Below are positions 9,223 to 17,916 of a stretch of DNA of 64,000 bases, one piece after another. Made by a program: the position numbers and the translations under genes. The stretch is from JAUXJB01 sp965226855. Its GTDB lineage: Bacteria > Myxococcota_A > UBA9160 > SZUA-336. The first letter of the stretch is position 1, and each line of letters starts with the position of its first letter. The stretch lies in contig CBDDEE010000030.1 of assembly GCA_965226855.1 (NCBI GenBank), forward strand, positions 1-64,000, written 5' to 3'. The notes beneath the pieces were generated by a model. The model searched no databases and was not told the DNA's origin. It saw only the letters and a list, made by a program, of their open reading frames with translations.

Positions 9223-9541
9223 GCAGGGCGACGGTTCTCGAGCCCCCTCAGAGCCGGTGGTGGCTCCGCGACACCCTGGAGAGCGTCGCCCGAGAGCTCG
9301 GGGGAATGGCCGCCCGTGGCCAGGGCGACACTCGGGTGCTCCTCAGCCGAGCTCGACGGGTGCGGCAGCGACTGCACCAGGGCGTGCCGGAGGGGTGGAC
9401 GGCGGGGCGTTAGGATAGCTGGCCCGTCCGATCGAGTCGTTCTGAGGGCCGGCGGGGGCCGTCGGAGTAACCCTCCCTCTCAACGACTTGGAGCGCACAC
9501 CGGAAGCCGCAGCACGACCAGCTCGGCCAACCGATCCAGCG
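9223..9541. other. Spacer between convergent genes
   Basis: About 320 bases between an acyl-CoA dehydrogenase and a convergent TPR gene. A plus frame to 9413 continues past the dehydrogenase stop in another phase with an Arg-rich, helix-like sequence, but has no start or family mark. I see no gene here. Confidence 0.4.
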
Positions 9542-11188
9542 TTACTGCGAGGTCGCCACTGCTTTGACGTAGCTCAGCCACGATCGTACATCACCCGCCT
9601 CGGCGGTCATGGCAATGACCTGTTCGAACACGCCAGCCGCGCGGTCGGTCTCTCCCATGCGCTCGAGCGCAAGGCCCATCCCGTAGAGACTGTTCAGACG
9701 CCCGGGGCTGTGTGCGAGGGTCGCTTCATATGCAGTGACCGCCTCCTCGTTCATCTCCAGCTCCAACAACATGTCCCCCAGGAGTTCCCGAGCGGGCAAA
9801 ACGTAGCCTGGGGAGATGACGCTCTTATCGGTGGCGCCCTCGAGCTCGACCGCGCGGCGCATCAACGCGAGCGCCTCGTCCTTCGCGCCTTGCTCGAATC
9901 GTAACCAGGCTTTCGCCGCAACCGCCTTGATCTCGGTGTGCCCTGCCCAGTACGTGTCGCTCGCCACGAGCTGTTCCCTGACGCGCTCCAAGTGCGCAAT
10001 TTCGGCCGCCGCCTCGTCGAAGCGCTTTTCGTGCGCCAAGCCGAGGGCGCGCGCGTAGCGGGTCATGGTGAGAAAGGCCTTGGGCGCGTCATCCCAGGGG
10101 AACTCGGCTGGCTGGCGGGGTTCGAGCGCCGCAGCCTCCGCCCAGTCGCGCCGTTCCAGGGCATAGCGCACGGGTAGTGCGTTGAGCGCATAGGCGATGG
10201 CGCCCTGGTTCAGGTCCGAATACGGCAGATCCAATCGATTCGCCTCCTCCACGATTTCGAGGGCCTGGTCGTCGAGAGCCTTTTGCAGATAGGCATAGCC
10301 CAGATAGTCGAGCGCATGCTGGTAATGCGAGTTCTGGGCACCCTGCTCCAGGCTCACCTTCCAGGCCGCAGCCGCGGAGCGACGATTCCACTCGATCGAC
10401 TCATCCCACATTCCGAGCCGCGTGAAGATATGGCTCATCATGTGCAGGGGATGGGCTGTTTCGGGCGCCACGTTGCCGTAGTTCATCGCGGCGGGGAGCG
10501 CCCGCTCGGCAAGCCCAGGGTAGTCGTACGAGTGGATGACATAGTGATGGGCACCAGGGTGATCCGGGACAGCAGCTAAAACGCCCTCGGCGATCCCACC
10601 CGCAGCCTTCTGGATCGCATAGCTCTTGTCGTAGGGATCCGCCGTTGCTAGATAGGCGAGCGCATAGAACGCTTGTGCCTCGAGGTCGTTCGGAAAGTTT
10701 TCATAGATATCCCGCCATGCCGCTTCGAACAGTATCAGGCGCTCGCGCTCTGTCCGCTCGCGACCGTTCTCGAAGAATACGCGCACCGTATTCAGATAGG
10801 CGCGCTCTCGCTCGGTCGGCGCACCCTTTGCGACCGCATCGCCCACGCGCGCTTCCATCGCTTCGAGCTGCTCGTCGGTGGGCGGATCGTTCCACAGCGG
10901 ATGGATATAGGTCATGGCGACGCCCCAGTGCGCCATGACGCAGTCACCGTCGGCGCTCGCGGCTTCTTCGAAGACTCCTCGGGCAGTGATGTACATCATG
11001 TTGTGGAGATCCGCGACGCCACGTTGCATCGCGGCGGTGGCGTTCGGGCTGCAGCTGACCGGAAAATCGACCGAGCGGGTGGCCTCGACCTGGCTGGCTT
11101 CAGTGGTCAATTGCACCGGCTCGCGATCGCAGGCTGAGATTGAAACGATGCCGATCAGCGCCATCAGGCAGAAATATCGTGATTGCAT
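9542..11188 (-). CDS. TPR-repeat lipoprotein
   Basis: About 548 residues. The N-terminus is a lipoprotein signal (a hydrophobic run ending SISAC), so the mature protein should be lipid-anchored. The remainder is helical with TPR-like units: early AAMQRGVADLHNMMYITARGVFEEAASAD, later EALALMRRAVELEG and EEAVTAYEATLAHSPGRLNSLYGMGLALERMG. An HPLHMMSHIFTRLGMWDESIEWNRRS segment is typical of this secreted TPR family of unknown role. A start at 11206 is also in frame; 11188 gives a shorter signal and has GGGAAG upstream. Probably a protein-interaction scaffold. Confidence 0.85.
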   Translation of the reverse strand: MQSRYFCLMALIGIVSISACDREPVQLTTEASQVEATRSVDFPVSCSPNATAAMQRGVADLHNMMYITARGVFEEAASADGDCVMAHWGVAMTYIHPLWNDPPTDEQLEAMEARVGDAVAKGAPTERERAYLNTVRVFFENGRERTERERLILFEAAWRDIYENFPNDLEAQAFYALAYLATADPYDKSYAIQKAAGGIAEGVLAAVPDHPGAHHYVIHSYDYPGLAERALPAAMNYGNVAPETAHPLHMMSHIFTRLGMWDESIEWNRRSAAAAWKVSLEQGAQNSHYQHALDYLGYAYLQKALDDQALEIVEEANRLDLPYSDLNQGAIAYALNALPVRYALERRDWAEAAALEPRQPAEFPWDDAPKAFLTMTRYARALGLAHEKRFDEAAAEIAHLERVREQLVASDTYWAGHTEIKAVAAKAWLRFEQGAKDEALALMRRAVELEGATDKSVISPGYVLPARELLGDMLLELEMNEEAVTAYEATLAHSPGRLNSLYGMGLALERMGETDRAAGVFEQVIAMTAEAGDVRSWLSYVKAVATSQ

Positions 11189-11385
11189 CGGTCGCTTCCC
11201 TGTCATGCCCCAACCCTACCGTGTGACCGGCAATTAGGATAGGCGCATCGCAGACGTGGCTGGGGATAGGGAGTTACCGAGCTGCAGCCTAGCTCGCGCT
11301 AGCCTCCAGCTCCCTCCCCACCCGCTCCGTGTGCCCCGTTGCGGCGGCTGTGAGACAATGACCGCCAGCCGGCCTGGGGGCTACT

Positions 11386-12072
11386 ATGCCGCCTACTCGT
11401 GGATTCGGCCTGAGTGCAACGGGGCGACTGCTTCTACTCGTCTCGGCGTTTGTTCTCGTGCTCGGGGCGATCGCGTGCAGTGACCAACACCCCGAACTCG
11501 AGTCCGCACGGAACGCCTACGAGCGTGGCGACTACGATCTCGCCATCCAACACTACACCAATGCGATCAACTCGGGCGAGCTATCCGACGACGTGCTCGG
11601 CACCGCTCTCTATGACCGGGGCGGCGCCTATTTGGAAAAGCGTCTCTACGACGAGGCGATTCGTGACTACAGTGAGGCAATCCGCCTCAACCCCGACGCG
11701 GCAGGAGCGTTCAACGACCGGGGCAACGCCTACGCCCGTAAGGGTCTCTACGACGAGGCGATTCGCGACTATGACGAGGCCATCCGGCTCAATCCCATCC
11801 ACCACTTTTTCTTCAACAACCGGGGCAACGCCTACCGCCACAAGGGTCTCTACGACGAGGCGAATCGCGACTACAGTGAGGCCATCCGCCTCGACCTCGA
11901 CAGCGCCGGTTACTTCAACAACCGGGGCAGACGCCGCACGGGATCTGACGATAGCCGTTCATCTCTAGCGGCTCTCCCCTCTGCCGGCCCCACAGGCTCC
12001 TCCTCGAAGTTGAAGCCATTCAGCTCCCGCCCCACCCGCTCCGCGTGCCCCACAGCGCCCATCTCGGTGTAG
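11386..12072 (+). CDS. TPR-repeat lipoprotein, 3' end replaced
   Basis: It begins with a signal peptide ending in a lipobox (LGAIAC). It continues with three near-identical 34-residue TPR units of the form KGLYDEAIRDYSEAIRLNP, each followed by NRGNAY. After the fourth NNRG near 11927 the repeats stop abruptly. The frame then reads Arg/Ser-rich sequence antisense to a fragment of a cyclase gene tail (12015-12125). The C-terminus is therefore probably not original and the gene was cut by rearrangement. The intact part should be an envelope-anchored interaction protein. Confidence 0.7.
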   Translation: MPPTRGFGLSATGRLLLLVSAFVLVLGAIACSDQHPELESARNAYERGDYDLAIQHYTNAINSGELSDDVLGTALYDRGGAYLEKRLYDEAIRDYSEAIRLNPDAAGAFNDRGNAYARKGLYDEAIRDYDEAIRLNPIHHFFFNNRGNAYRHKGLYDEANRDYSEAIRLDLDSAGYFNNRGRRRTGSDDSRSSLAALPSAGPTGSSSKLKPFSSRPTRSACPTAPISV

Positions 12073-12125
12073 AGGCGGTGGGCTTCGCGGAGGTGGTGCT
12101 CGGCGTCGTGTCGAGCTCGGACATC
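12015..12125 (-). pseudogene. Cyclase/TPR gene tail fragment, copy 1
   Basis: The minus strand reads REAHRLYTEMGAVGHAERVGREL, the characteristic C-terminal end of large class III adenylate cyclase/ATPase/TPR proteins. Two more copies of this tail lie at 13062 and 13990, and a head fragment lies at 16522. This copy is the shortest and has no recognisable upstream domain. Confidence 0.65.
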
Positions 12126-12274
12126 GGGGCCTCGGGGCTGGGAGGGCGAAGGCAGCGAACTAAGGAAACACCTCGCACTTCGTCCCCCCGAAGCGGATGC
12201 CGTCCTGTGAGCACACGTCGTGGCTACGGCACCCCTCGTGCATCTCTGGATCGCCGCCGAGTTTGCGCTGCCAG

Positions 12275-12886
12275 TCACTCAACAGAGCTGCTCTTGTACC
12301 ACCAGTCGTGGATCGTGGACACGGCGGGTATGCGGTCACCAACTCGGCGAAAGAACTCAAGCACGAACAGCGTGCCGCCTGAGCGTTCCGTCCTGGCTAC
12401 GAACATACGTCCGTAGATTTCGGGATAGATGTCTGCGAGCCCGAGGACGGCCTGATGCTCTGCGGGCATCCCGGTTCGTCTCCCCGACTCCTTCAAGCTT
12501 TCGTGGACCGTGATGCGATCCTGAACTACAGCACGCATCCGTTCTATGAATTTATTGGAACGCAGAACGAATCCTAAGCCATCGCGCACCTCATGGGCTT
12601 CTCCCGCCATCCAGTCCAAATGAACGGCGATTTCATCACCAGCGCCGCTGCGCAGCCACTTCTGCAAGCGGTCGAGGAGAGCCCGCCCCTGCTCAAGATC
12701 CTCGATGCTCTGCGAATGAGGAGGCTCGTTCTCGATGTATCGGAAGATGCGGTATGCGGCCTCAATCTCTCGGAGCTTATTCTTGAGGTCCAATCGGAGC
12801 TGACCATCCGACAGGGCGTTCGGCTGGATCGGGATGTTCCGAGGGGCCTTGACTATTAGGTCAATCTGCCGATCGGACAGAGCCAT
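12275..12886 (-). CDS. Hypothetical protein, about 203 residues
   Basis: An open frame starting MALSDRQIDLIVKAP with even amino-acid use and no stop, but I recognise no domain. It is mainly helical and charged (LDLKNKLREIEAAYRIFRYIE, then LLDRLQKWLRSGAGDE). The C-terminus ends TIHDWWYKSSSVE. A GTG at 12898 is an alternative start. It sits between two fragments of a broken cyclase gene, so it may be accessory cargo, perhaps phage-derived like the genes at 17-19 kb. Function not assignable. Confidence 0.6.
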   Translation of the reverse strand: MALSDRQIDLIVKAPRNIPIQPNALSDGQLRLDLKNKLREIEAAYRIFRYIENEPPHSQSIEDLEQGRALLDRLQKWLRSGAGDEIAVHLDWMAGEAHEVRDGLGFVLRSNKFIERMRAVVQDRITVHESLKESGRRTGMPAEHQAVLGLADIYPEIYGRMFVARTERSGGTLFVLEFFRRVGDRIPAVSTIHDWWYKSSSVE

Positions 12887-13061
12887 AGGTCGCCGCACCT
12901 CGCGACCGCACCTTTGGGGGGCGGAAGCTGGCCGCCGGTGCTAGCGGCCCCCGTCGTGAGCGGGTGCCTCCGACGTCCCAATCTAGCGCTGTCGCCGCCT
13001 GGCACCAGCGGCATCCAACGGCCGCCGATGGTGCGGGCAATCAACGATGGGCTGTAGCTCC

Positions 13062-13260
13062 TTAGGAGCTCGCCAACTCCCTCCCAACCCGCTCCGCGTG
13101 CCACGTCGCGCCCATCTCGGTGTAGAGGCGGTGGGCTTCGCGGAGCTCGCGCTTGCAGCCCGCATCATCGCCCAGGAGCGCGGCGAGCTTGGAGCGGCGC
13201 TCGTGCAAGGTGGGAGCAGATAGCAGGATGCCGTGCTCGTCGATCAGGGCGGCGCTCTCG
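13062..13260 (-). pseudogene. Cyclase/TPR gene tail fragment, copy 2
   Basis: The minus frame shows ALIDEHGILLSAPTLHE, then LAALLGDDAGCKRELREAHRLYTEMGA and ends HAERVGRELASS at a stop. This is the final helical repeat of a class III cyclase/ATPase. Upstream, a KDEVQRLL segment is present but in a different frame, so the piece is frameshifted as well as detached from the catalytic head. It begins one unit of a tandem duplication. Confidence 0.7.
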
Positions 13261-13805
13261 TCGGAGGAGGCGCTGGACCTCGTCCTTCGCCGCCGACGCC
13301 CTAGCACTCGACCAACAGAAAAGCCCGGTCGTATATCGCACAGACAGCCAGTTTTCGGTTGACCTCCCGAGTGCGGAAATGCTGAACTGGGATAGGGACG
13401 ACAAAAGGCGCCCTCCGATGATCGAGCTGATTCGGCCATTAGTGATCTGCACCCTCGCCCTGTGGCCCGCTCTTGCCCAGGCGCAAGGGCTGGTGGTTGC
13501 TTGGGGTGACGTTGCGCCGCCCCCCGGCTCTGTTTCGGCAAGCTCGCCTGGGTCGGCCAGCGCGATCGCGGCTGCGGGCGCCTTTAGCTGCGCGATCCAG
13601 TCGGGGAGCGGCGCGGTGGTCTGCTGGGGGACCAATTCCGTCGGTCAGGCGAGTCCGCCGGCATCGGTCAACGGGAGCACGGGCAGCGCGAGCGCGATCA
13701 CCGCTGGGACTGAACACAGCTGCGCGATCCAGTCGGGGACCGGCGTGGTGGTCTGCTGGGGGGACGATGTCCTCGGTGAGACGAGTCCGCCCGCATCGGT
13801 CGACG
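13083..13805. repeat. Tandem segment copy 1 (cyclase tail plus RCC1-like gene start)
   Basis: This stretch and 14005-14640 are alignable over the cyclase tail, the shared 'GACCTCGTCCTTCGCCGCCG' block, the promoter region and the first repeats of the plus-strand RCC1-like gene. The copies differ by point changes and by a short insert before the gene start in copy 2. Confidence 0.75.
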
Positions 13806-13939
13806 GCCCGGTTTGGCCTGGCCAGCAACGTCGCGCAGGCTCGCCGACGGCTGGTTACGGCTGGGCCGGGCCGCCAGAGCTTCAGCTCGCCGACGTCCCT
13901 CCGCTCAGCGCGTCCAGCTCCCTCCGGCAGGCGCGTTGA
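13418..13939 (+). pseudogene. Truncated RCC1-like repeat gene
   Basis: It starts MIELIRPLVICTLALWPALAQAQG, nearly the same signal peptide as the full gene at 14377. It then has only about two SCAIQSGxGxVVCWG repeats. After residue ~130 the sequence turns into unrelated Pro/Ala/Arg-rich text and stops, with no C-terminal anchor. It is a broken paralogue in the first unit of a tandem duplication. A start at 13379 is possible but the shared start is MIEL. Confidence 0.7.
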
Positions 13940-13989
13940 TACTGGCGGGCGAAGCATTGCAAGCGATTCCGGGGAGGAAGTACTGACTG

Positions 13990-14200
13990 AGTACCGTGCA
14001 CACCCGCTCCGCGTGCCCCACAGCGCCCATCTCGGTGTAGAGGCGGTGGGCTTCGCGTAGCTCGCGGTCGTGACCCTCATCATCGCCCTGGAGCCCGGCG
14101 AGTCTGGCGTGGCGTTCGTGCAAGGTGGGGGCGAAGAGCAGTATGCCGTGCTCGTCGATCAGGGCGGCGCCTCTCGTCGAGAAGGCGCTGGACCTCGTCC
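13990..14200 (-). pseudogene. Cyclase/TPR gene tail fragment, copy 3
   Basis: The frame contains ALIDEHGILLFAPTLHERHARLAGLQGDDEG, DRELREAHRLYTEMGAVGHAERV, then diverges into VCTVLSQYFLPG. It matches copies 1 and 2. This copy lies directly before the full RCC1-like gene; its upstream part is frameshifted. Confidence 0.7.
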
Positions 14201-14640
14201 TTCGCCGCCGACGCCCTAGCACTCGACCAACAGAAAAGCCCGGTCGTATATCGCACAGACAGCTGGTTTTCGGTTGACCTCCCGAGTGCGGAAATGCTGA
14301 ACTGGGATAAGGACGACAAGGACCGCTGGCTGCCCTGACTAGTATGAGAAAGCCGCTAAGCGCAAGGCGCCCTCCGATGATCGAGCTGATTCGACCTTTG
14401 CTCTGCACCCTCGCCCTGTGGCCCGCTCTTGCCCAGGCGCAAGGGCTGGTGGTTTCTTGGGGTGACGGCACGCCGCCCCCCGGCTCTGTTTCGGCAAGCT
14501 CGCCAGGGTCGGCCAGTGCGATCGCGGCAGGGCGCTTCCACAGCTGCGCGATCCAGTCGGGGACCGGCGCGGTGGTCTGCTGGGGGGACAATCTATCCGG
14601 CCAGGCGATTCCGCCCGGATCGGTCGACGGCACCACGGGC
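14005..14640. repeat. Tandem segment copy 2
   Basis: Second unit of the duplication described at 13083-13805. It carries cyclase tail copy 3 and the start of the complete RCC1-like gene. The region 'GCACTCGACCAACAGAAAAG' through the gene start is almost identical in the two units. Confidence 0.75.
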
Positions 14641-16224
14641 AGCGCGAGTGCGACCGCTAGTGGTTTTTTTCACAGCTGCGCGATCCAGTCCGGGACCGGC
14701 GCGGTGGTCTGCTGGGGGTTCAACGGCAACGGTCAGGCGATTCCGCCCGCATCGGTCGACGGGACCACAGGCAGCGCGAGCGCGATCGCGGCTGGGGCCG
14801 GCCACAGCTGCGCGATCCAGTCGGGGAGCGGCGCGGTGGTCTGCTGGGGATCCTCCGGTCAGTCGAGTCCGCCCGCATCGGTCAACGGCAGCACGGGCAG
14901 CGCGAGCGCGATCGCGGGTGGGGGCAACCACGGCTGCGCGATCCAGTCGGGAACCGGCGCGGTGGTCTGCTGGGGGGACAATTCCGTCGGTCAAGCGAGT
15001 CCGCCCGCATCGGTCGACGGGAGCGCGGGCAGCGCGAGCGCGATCGACGCTGGGTTGGACCACAGCTGCGCGATCCAGTCAGGGAGCGGCGCGGTGGTCT
15101 GCTGGGGGGACAATGCCCTCGGTCAGGCGAGTCCGCCTGGATCAGTCAATGGGAGCACGGGCAGCGCGAGCGCGATCGACGCTGGGTCTCTCCACAGCTG
15201 CGCGATCCAGTCGGGGAGCGGCGCGGTGGTCTGCTGGGGGGACAATGCCCTCGGTCAGGCGAGTCCGCCTGGATCAGTCAATGGGAGCACGGGCAGCGCG
15301 AGCGCGATCGACGCTGGGTCTCTCCACAGCTGCGCGATCCAGTCGGGGACCGGCGGGGTGGTCTGCTGGGGGGACAATTCCGCCGGTCAGGCGATTCCGC
15401 CCGCATCGGTCGGCGGGGACACGGGCAGCGCGATCGCGATCGCGGCTGGGGGCCGAGACGGCGTTCCGCACAGCTGCGCGATCCAGTCGGGGACCGGCGC
15501 GGTGGTCTGCTGGGGGGACAATGCCCTCGGTCAGGCGAGTCCGCCTGGATCAGTCAATGGGAGCACGGGCAGCGCGAGCGCGATCGCCGCTGGGTCTCTC
15601 CACAGCTGCGCGATCCAGTCGGGAAGCGGTGATGTGGTCTGCTGGGGGTGGAATTCCGACGGTCAGGCGAGTCCGCCCGCGGGCAGCGCGAGCGCAATCG
15701 CGGCAGGGGGCGGACACAGCTGCGCGATCCAGTCGGGGAGCGGCGCAGTGATCTGCTGGGGGGACAATCTAACCGGCCAGGCGAGTCCGCCCGCGGGCAG
15801 CGCGAGCGCGATCGCGGCTGCGGGCGGCCACAGTTGCGCGATCCAGTCGGGGAGCGGCGCGGTGGTCTGCTGGGGGGACAACGCCTTCGGTCAGGCGAGT
15901 CCGCCCGGATCGGTCGACGGGACGACGGGCAGCGCGAGCGCGATCGCCGCTGGGTCTCTCCACAGCTGCGCGATCCAGTCGGGAAGCGGTGATGTGGTCT
16001 GCTGGGGGGGGGATTCCTCCGGTCAGTCGAGTCCGCCCGGATCGGTGGACGGGACGACGGGCAGCGCGAGCGCGATCGCGGCTGGGAGCCGTTCGTCGCT
16101 GGCGATTGCAGTGCCGGAGCCGGGTGCGGCGGGACTTGCGCTGCTGGCCCTTGTCACGCTCGCGACGCTACGGCTCCGTGGCAAGAGGCCGCGGAAGGAC
16201 CTGAGAGCACTGGACTGTCATTGA
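14377..16224 (+). CDS. Secreted RCC1-like repeat protein with PEP-CTERM anchor
   Basis: 615 residues. A signal peptide (ELIRPLLCTLALWPALAQAQG) precedes about a dozen repeats of roughly 44 residues built on HSCAIQSGxGAVVCWGDNxxGQASPP, the pattern of bacterial RCC1/BNR-type beta-propeller blades. Each blade has two cysteines. The C-terminus is VPEPGAAGLALLALVTLATLRLRGKR: a VPEP motif, one membrane helix and a basic tail, which is the PEP-CTERM sorting signal cleaved by exosortase. The protein should thus be exported and processed at the envelope. The start at ATG 14377 is shared with the truncated copy; ATG 14344 is in frame. Its end nearly touches the broken cyclase head. Confidence 0.88.
   Translation: MIELIRPLLCTLALWPALAQAQGLVVSWGDGTPPPGSVSASSPGSASAIAAGRFHSCAIQSGTGAVVCWGDNLSGQAIPPGSVDGTTGSASATASGFFHSCAIQSGTGAVVCWGFNGNGQAIPPASVDGTTGSASAIAAGAGHSCAIQSGSGAVVCWGSSGQSSPPASVNGSTGSASAIAGGGNHGCAIQSGTGAVVCWGDNSVGQASPPASVDGSAGSASAIDAGLDHSCAIQSGSGAVVCWGDNALGQASPPGSVNGSTGSASAIDAGSLHSCAIQSGSGAVVCWGDNALGQASPPGSVNGSTGSASAIDAGSLHSCAIQSGTGGVVCWGDNSAGQAIPPASVGGDTGSAIAIAAGGRDGVPHSCAIQSGTGAVVCWGDNALGQASPPGSVNGSTGSASAIAAGSLHSCAIQSGSGDVVCWGWNSDGQASPPAGSASAIAAGGGHSCAIQSGSGAVICWGDNLTGQASPPAGSASAIAAAGGHSCAIQSGSGAVVCWGDNAFGQASPPGSVDGTTGSASAIAAGSLHSCAIQSGSGDVVCWGGDSSGQSSPPGSVDGTTGSASAIAAGSRSSLAIAVPEPGAAGLALLALVTLATLRLRGKRPRKDLRALDCH
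14540..16090 (+). repeat. In-gene tandem repeats, about 132 bp each
   Basis: Coding repeats of the RCC1-like gene. CACAGCTGCGCGATCCAGTC recurs at 132-bp spacing (for example 15061 and 15193). Neighbouring units near 15100-15330 are almost base-identical. Some units are shortened (near 15660-15800) or lengthened (near 15440). Such arrays change copy number easily. Confidence 0.9.
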
Positions 16225-16231
16225 CGGCCCA

Positions 16232-16522
16232 GGAGCTGGTGATGTCGGCAAACAGCACCGTCACCTGCTTGCGCTCGCCCTCCAAGGCGGACTTCGACTG
16301 GAGGATCTTGTCGGCCAGGTGCTTGGGGGTGTAGGAGCGGGGGTCGCGCTCGGGGGTTGTGTCGCCTCGGTCGGCAACGGGCGTGCCGCACTCGTCGCAG
16401 AAACGCGCACCGGCAGGGAGCTCCGCATGGCAGCTCCGGCACGCCAGAGTAAAGCGATGCCCGCAGCCTAGGCAGAAGCTCGCACCCTCCCGGTTCTCGT
16501 GGCCGCAGCTCGGGCAGGTCAC
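16232..16522 (-). pseudogene. Head fragment of a class III adenylate/guanylate cyclase gene
   Basis: Starts MTCPSCGHENREGASFCLGCG and has a second zinc ribbon (CRSCHAELPAGARFCDECG). It continues with YTPKHLADKILQSKSALEGERKQVTVLFADI, the exact lead-in to the class III nucleotide cyclase domain in proteins that continue with AAA ATPase and TPR domains (over 1000 residues). Homology ends at about residue 97, eight bases beyond the end of the convergent RCC1-like gene. The catalytic domain is missing, and only tails are found at 12.0, 13.1 and 14.0 kb. Confidence 0.8.
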
Positions 16523-16753
16523 TCGCTCATTCTACCGCCAGCTACTCGCTGGCGATCGGTGCGTCTTCCAGGTTCCACTTCCGCAGCAGCGCGTGAGGAG
16601 TACAAGGGCCGCACTGCCACGCTCAACACCATCGTCGAGCAGTCGATGCTCTCGGATCCCGAGTTCAGGGAGCTGATGACCGAGATCCTCGGCGAGATGG
16701 CGGGCACGCCGTTCGAGGGACTGCGGACGCTGGATCCCGGCGAAGTGCGATAA
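16499..16753 (+). CDS. Possible gene remnant ending LRTLDPGEVR
   Basis: The second half of this 84-codon frame looks protein-like (EEYKGRTATLNTIVEQ, SMLSDPEFRELMTEILGEMAG). The first half is antisense to the cyclase head and has no ribosome site. It may be the end of a small phage or plasmid gene whose start was lost. No family recognised. Confidence 0.25.
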   Translation: MAAARAGHSLILPPATRWRSVRLPGSTSAAAREEYKGRTATLNTIVEQSMLSDPEFRELMTEILGEMAGTPFEGLRTLDPGEVR

Positions 16754-16817
16754 GGAGCTTACGAAGCTAACGCTCACGCCCGAGAAACAAGCGCCAAGTC
16801 GCTCCGGGGGCTGCTCG

Positions 16818-17783
16818 CTAGACCGCCCCCCCGCCCGTGAGCCGATCGATCCGCCGCTGAACGTGCCAGGCGAAGTGCCCGCGGTACTTCGCCTGGAGCT
16901 TTGGCTTCATCCAATCTCTGCCGGTGATTGTTCCGCGACACTGTGCCGATCCGCAGCGACACTCGATCGTGTAGTCCAGGTCGTCGGTCGTGACCCAGTC
17001 GTGGGTCAGCTCCTCGCCGGCCACGATGTCGCGTAGCGCGACGAACACGATCTGTCCCTCGATCGCGAGGTTGGGGTCGCACGAGTGGTTCGTGTACAAC
17101 ATGCTGCCCTCGCGCTCGGCCTGCCGAACCGGGGCGATGAAGAAGTCCTCGGCGATCTGGATCTCCGCGGAGCCCAGCTCCGCTTCGAGCTCGGCCCAGC
17201 GCGCCGCGTCGAGCACGTAGCCGCCCTTCACTGCCGCGATCTCATCCGCGGCGATCGGCTCCCGCGCAAACAGCCCCTTGCCGTGGATCGCGCTCGGCCG
17301 CACCTCGGTCTTCGGCGATCGATAGGACAGGTCGGTCATGCGAGCCTCCGTATGCTCGGTGATACAATCCCAAACGAGGACTGCACTCGCACCGGGAACG
17401 GCGTTGGCCCGGAACTCGACATCGACTTCCACTTCCTCGTCGGCGTCCAGGAGTGCCCTCGCCTCGGCCGCCATGACGATCAGGGACTCTAGCGCGGTCC
17501 CGATCGCCTCAGGCGCTCCCCACTCGCCCAACACGCAGGCCGCTCGGAGGAGTTCTGGGTCCTTGCCCCACTCCCGGCGCCACAGATCCCGCTGTTGCGG
17601 GGAGGTAGCGAGCAGAGACTCTGCGGCGTCCAGCCAGTCACGGGCGCATCTGAGCTTGCAGAGCGCAGACTCGCGCTCAACAGGGAGCCGAAGACCCTCC
17701 GAGATGTAAACAGGCCGCCTCCGGTGTGGAGGAGCTTTGCGGCGAACTCTGACGTTCGTGCGGGAACGCTCTGTCTCGCTCAT
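16818..17783 (-). CDS. SET-domain protein with an in-frame N-terminal extension
   Basis: The C-terminal 173 residues, from an internal ATG at 17339, form a complete small SET-domain protein: PSAIHGKGLFAREPI near the start, YTNHSCDPNLAI and GEELTHDW as the S-adenosylmethionine and active-site motifs, then a CRCGSAQCRG post-SET cysteine cluster. SET enzymes methylate lysines. That ATG has its own GGAGG ribosome site. The frame is open upstream to ATG 17783, also with a ribosome site (GAGGA), adding about 148 residues of unknown helical sequence (RDWLDAAESLL, LLRAACVLGEWGAPEAIGTAL). It could be one fusion or two overlapping products. Neighbours look phage-like. Confidence 0.75.
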   Translation of the reverse strand: MSETERSRTNVRVRRKAPPHRRRPVYISEGLRLPVERESALCKLRCARDWLDAAESLLATSPQQRDLWRREWGKDPELLRAACVLGEWGAPEAIGTALESLIVMAAEARALLDADEEVEVDVEFRANAVPGASAVLVWDCITEHTEARMTDLSYRSPKTEVRPSAIHGKGLFAREPIAADEIAAVKGGYVLDAARWAELEAELGSAEIQIAEDFFIAPVRQAEREGSMLYTNHSCDPNLAIEGQIVFVALRDIVAGEELTHDWVTTDDLDYTIECRCGSAQCRGTITGRDWMKPKLQAKYRGHFAWHVQRRIDRLTGGGAV

Positions 17784-17916
17784 TCTGCAATCCTCGCCTT
17801 CTACGGAGTTGAAGTGCTCGGTTCGCCCGCCAGCGCGAGAATCTCCTGCCGAGGCACTGCGGCGGCTCGGCTCCTCGAGCCGCTCCGGCTATCAGGCGCT
17901 GCTGCCGCGCAGGCCA

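Noticed and set aside
14540..16090. CRISPR-like array
   Set aside because: The repeats are 132 bp, contiguous, in frame and coding; there are no spacers.
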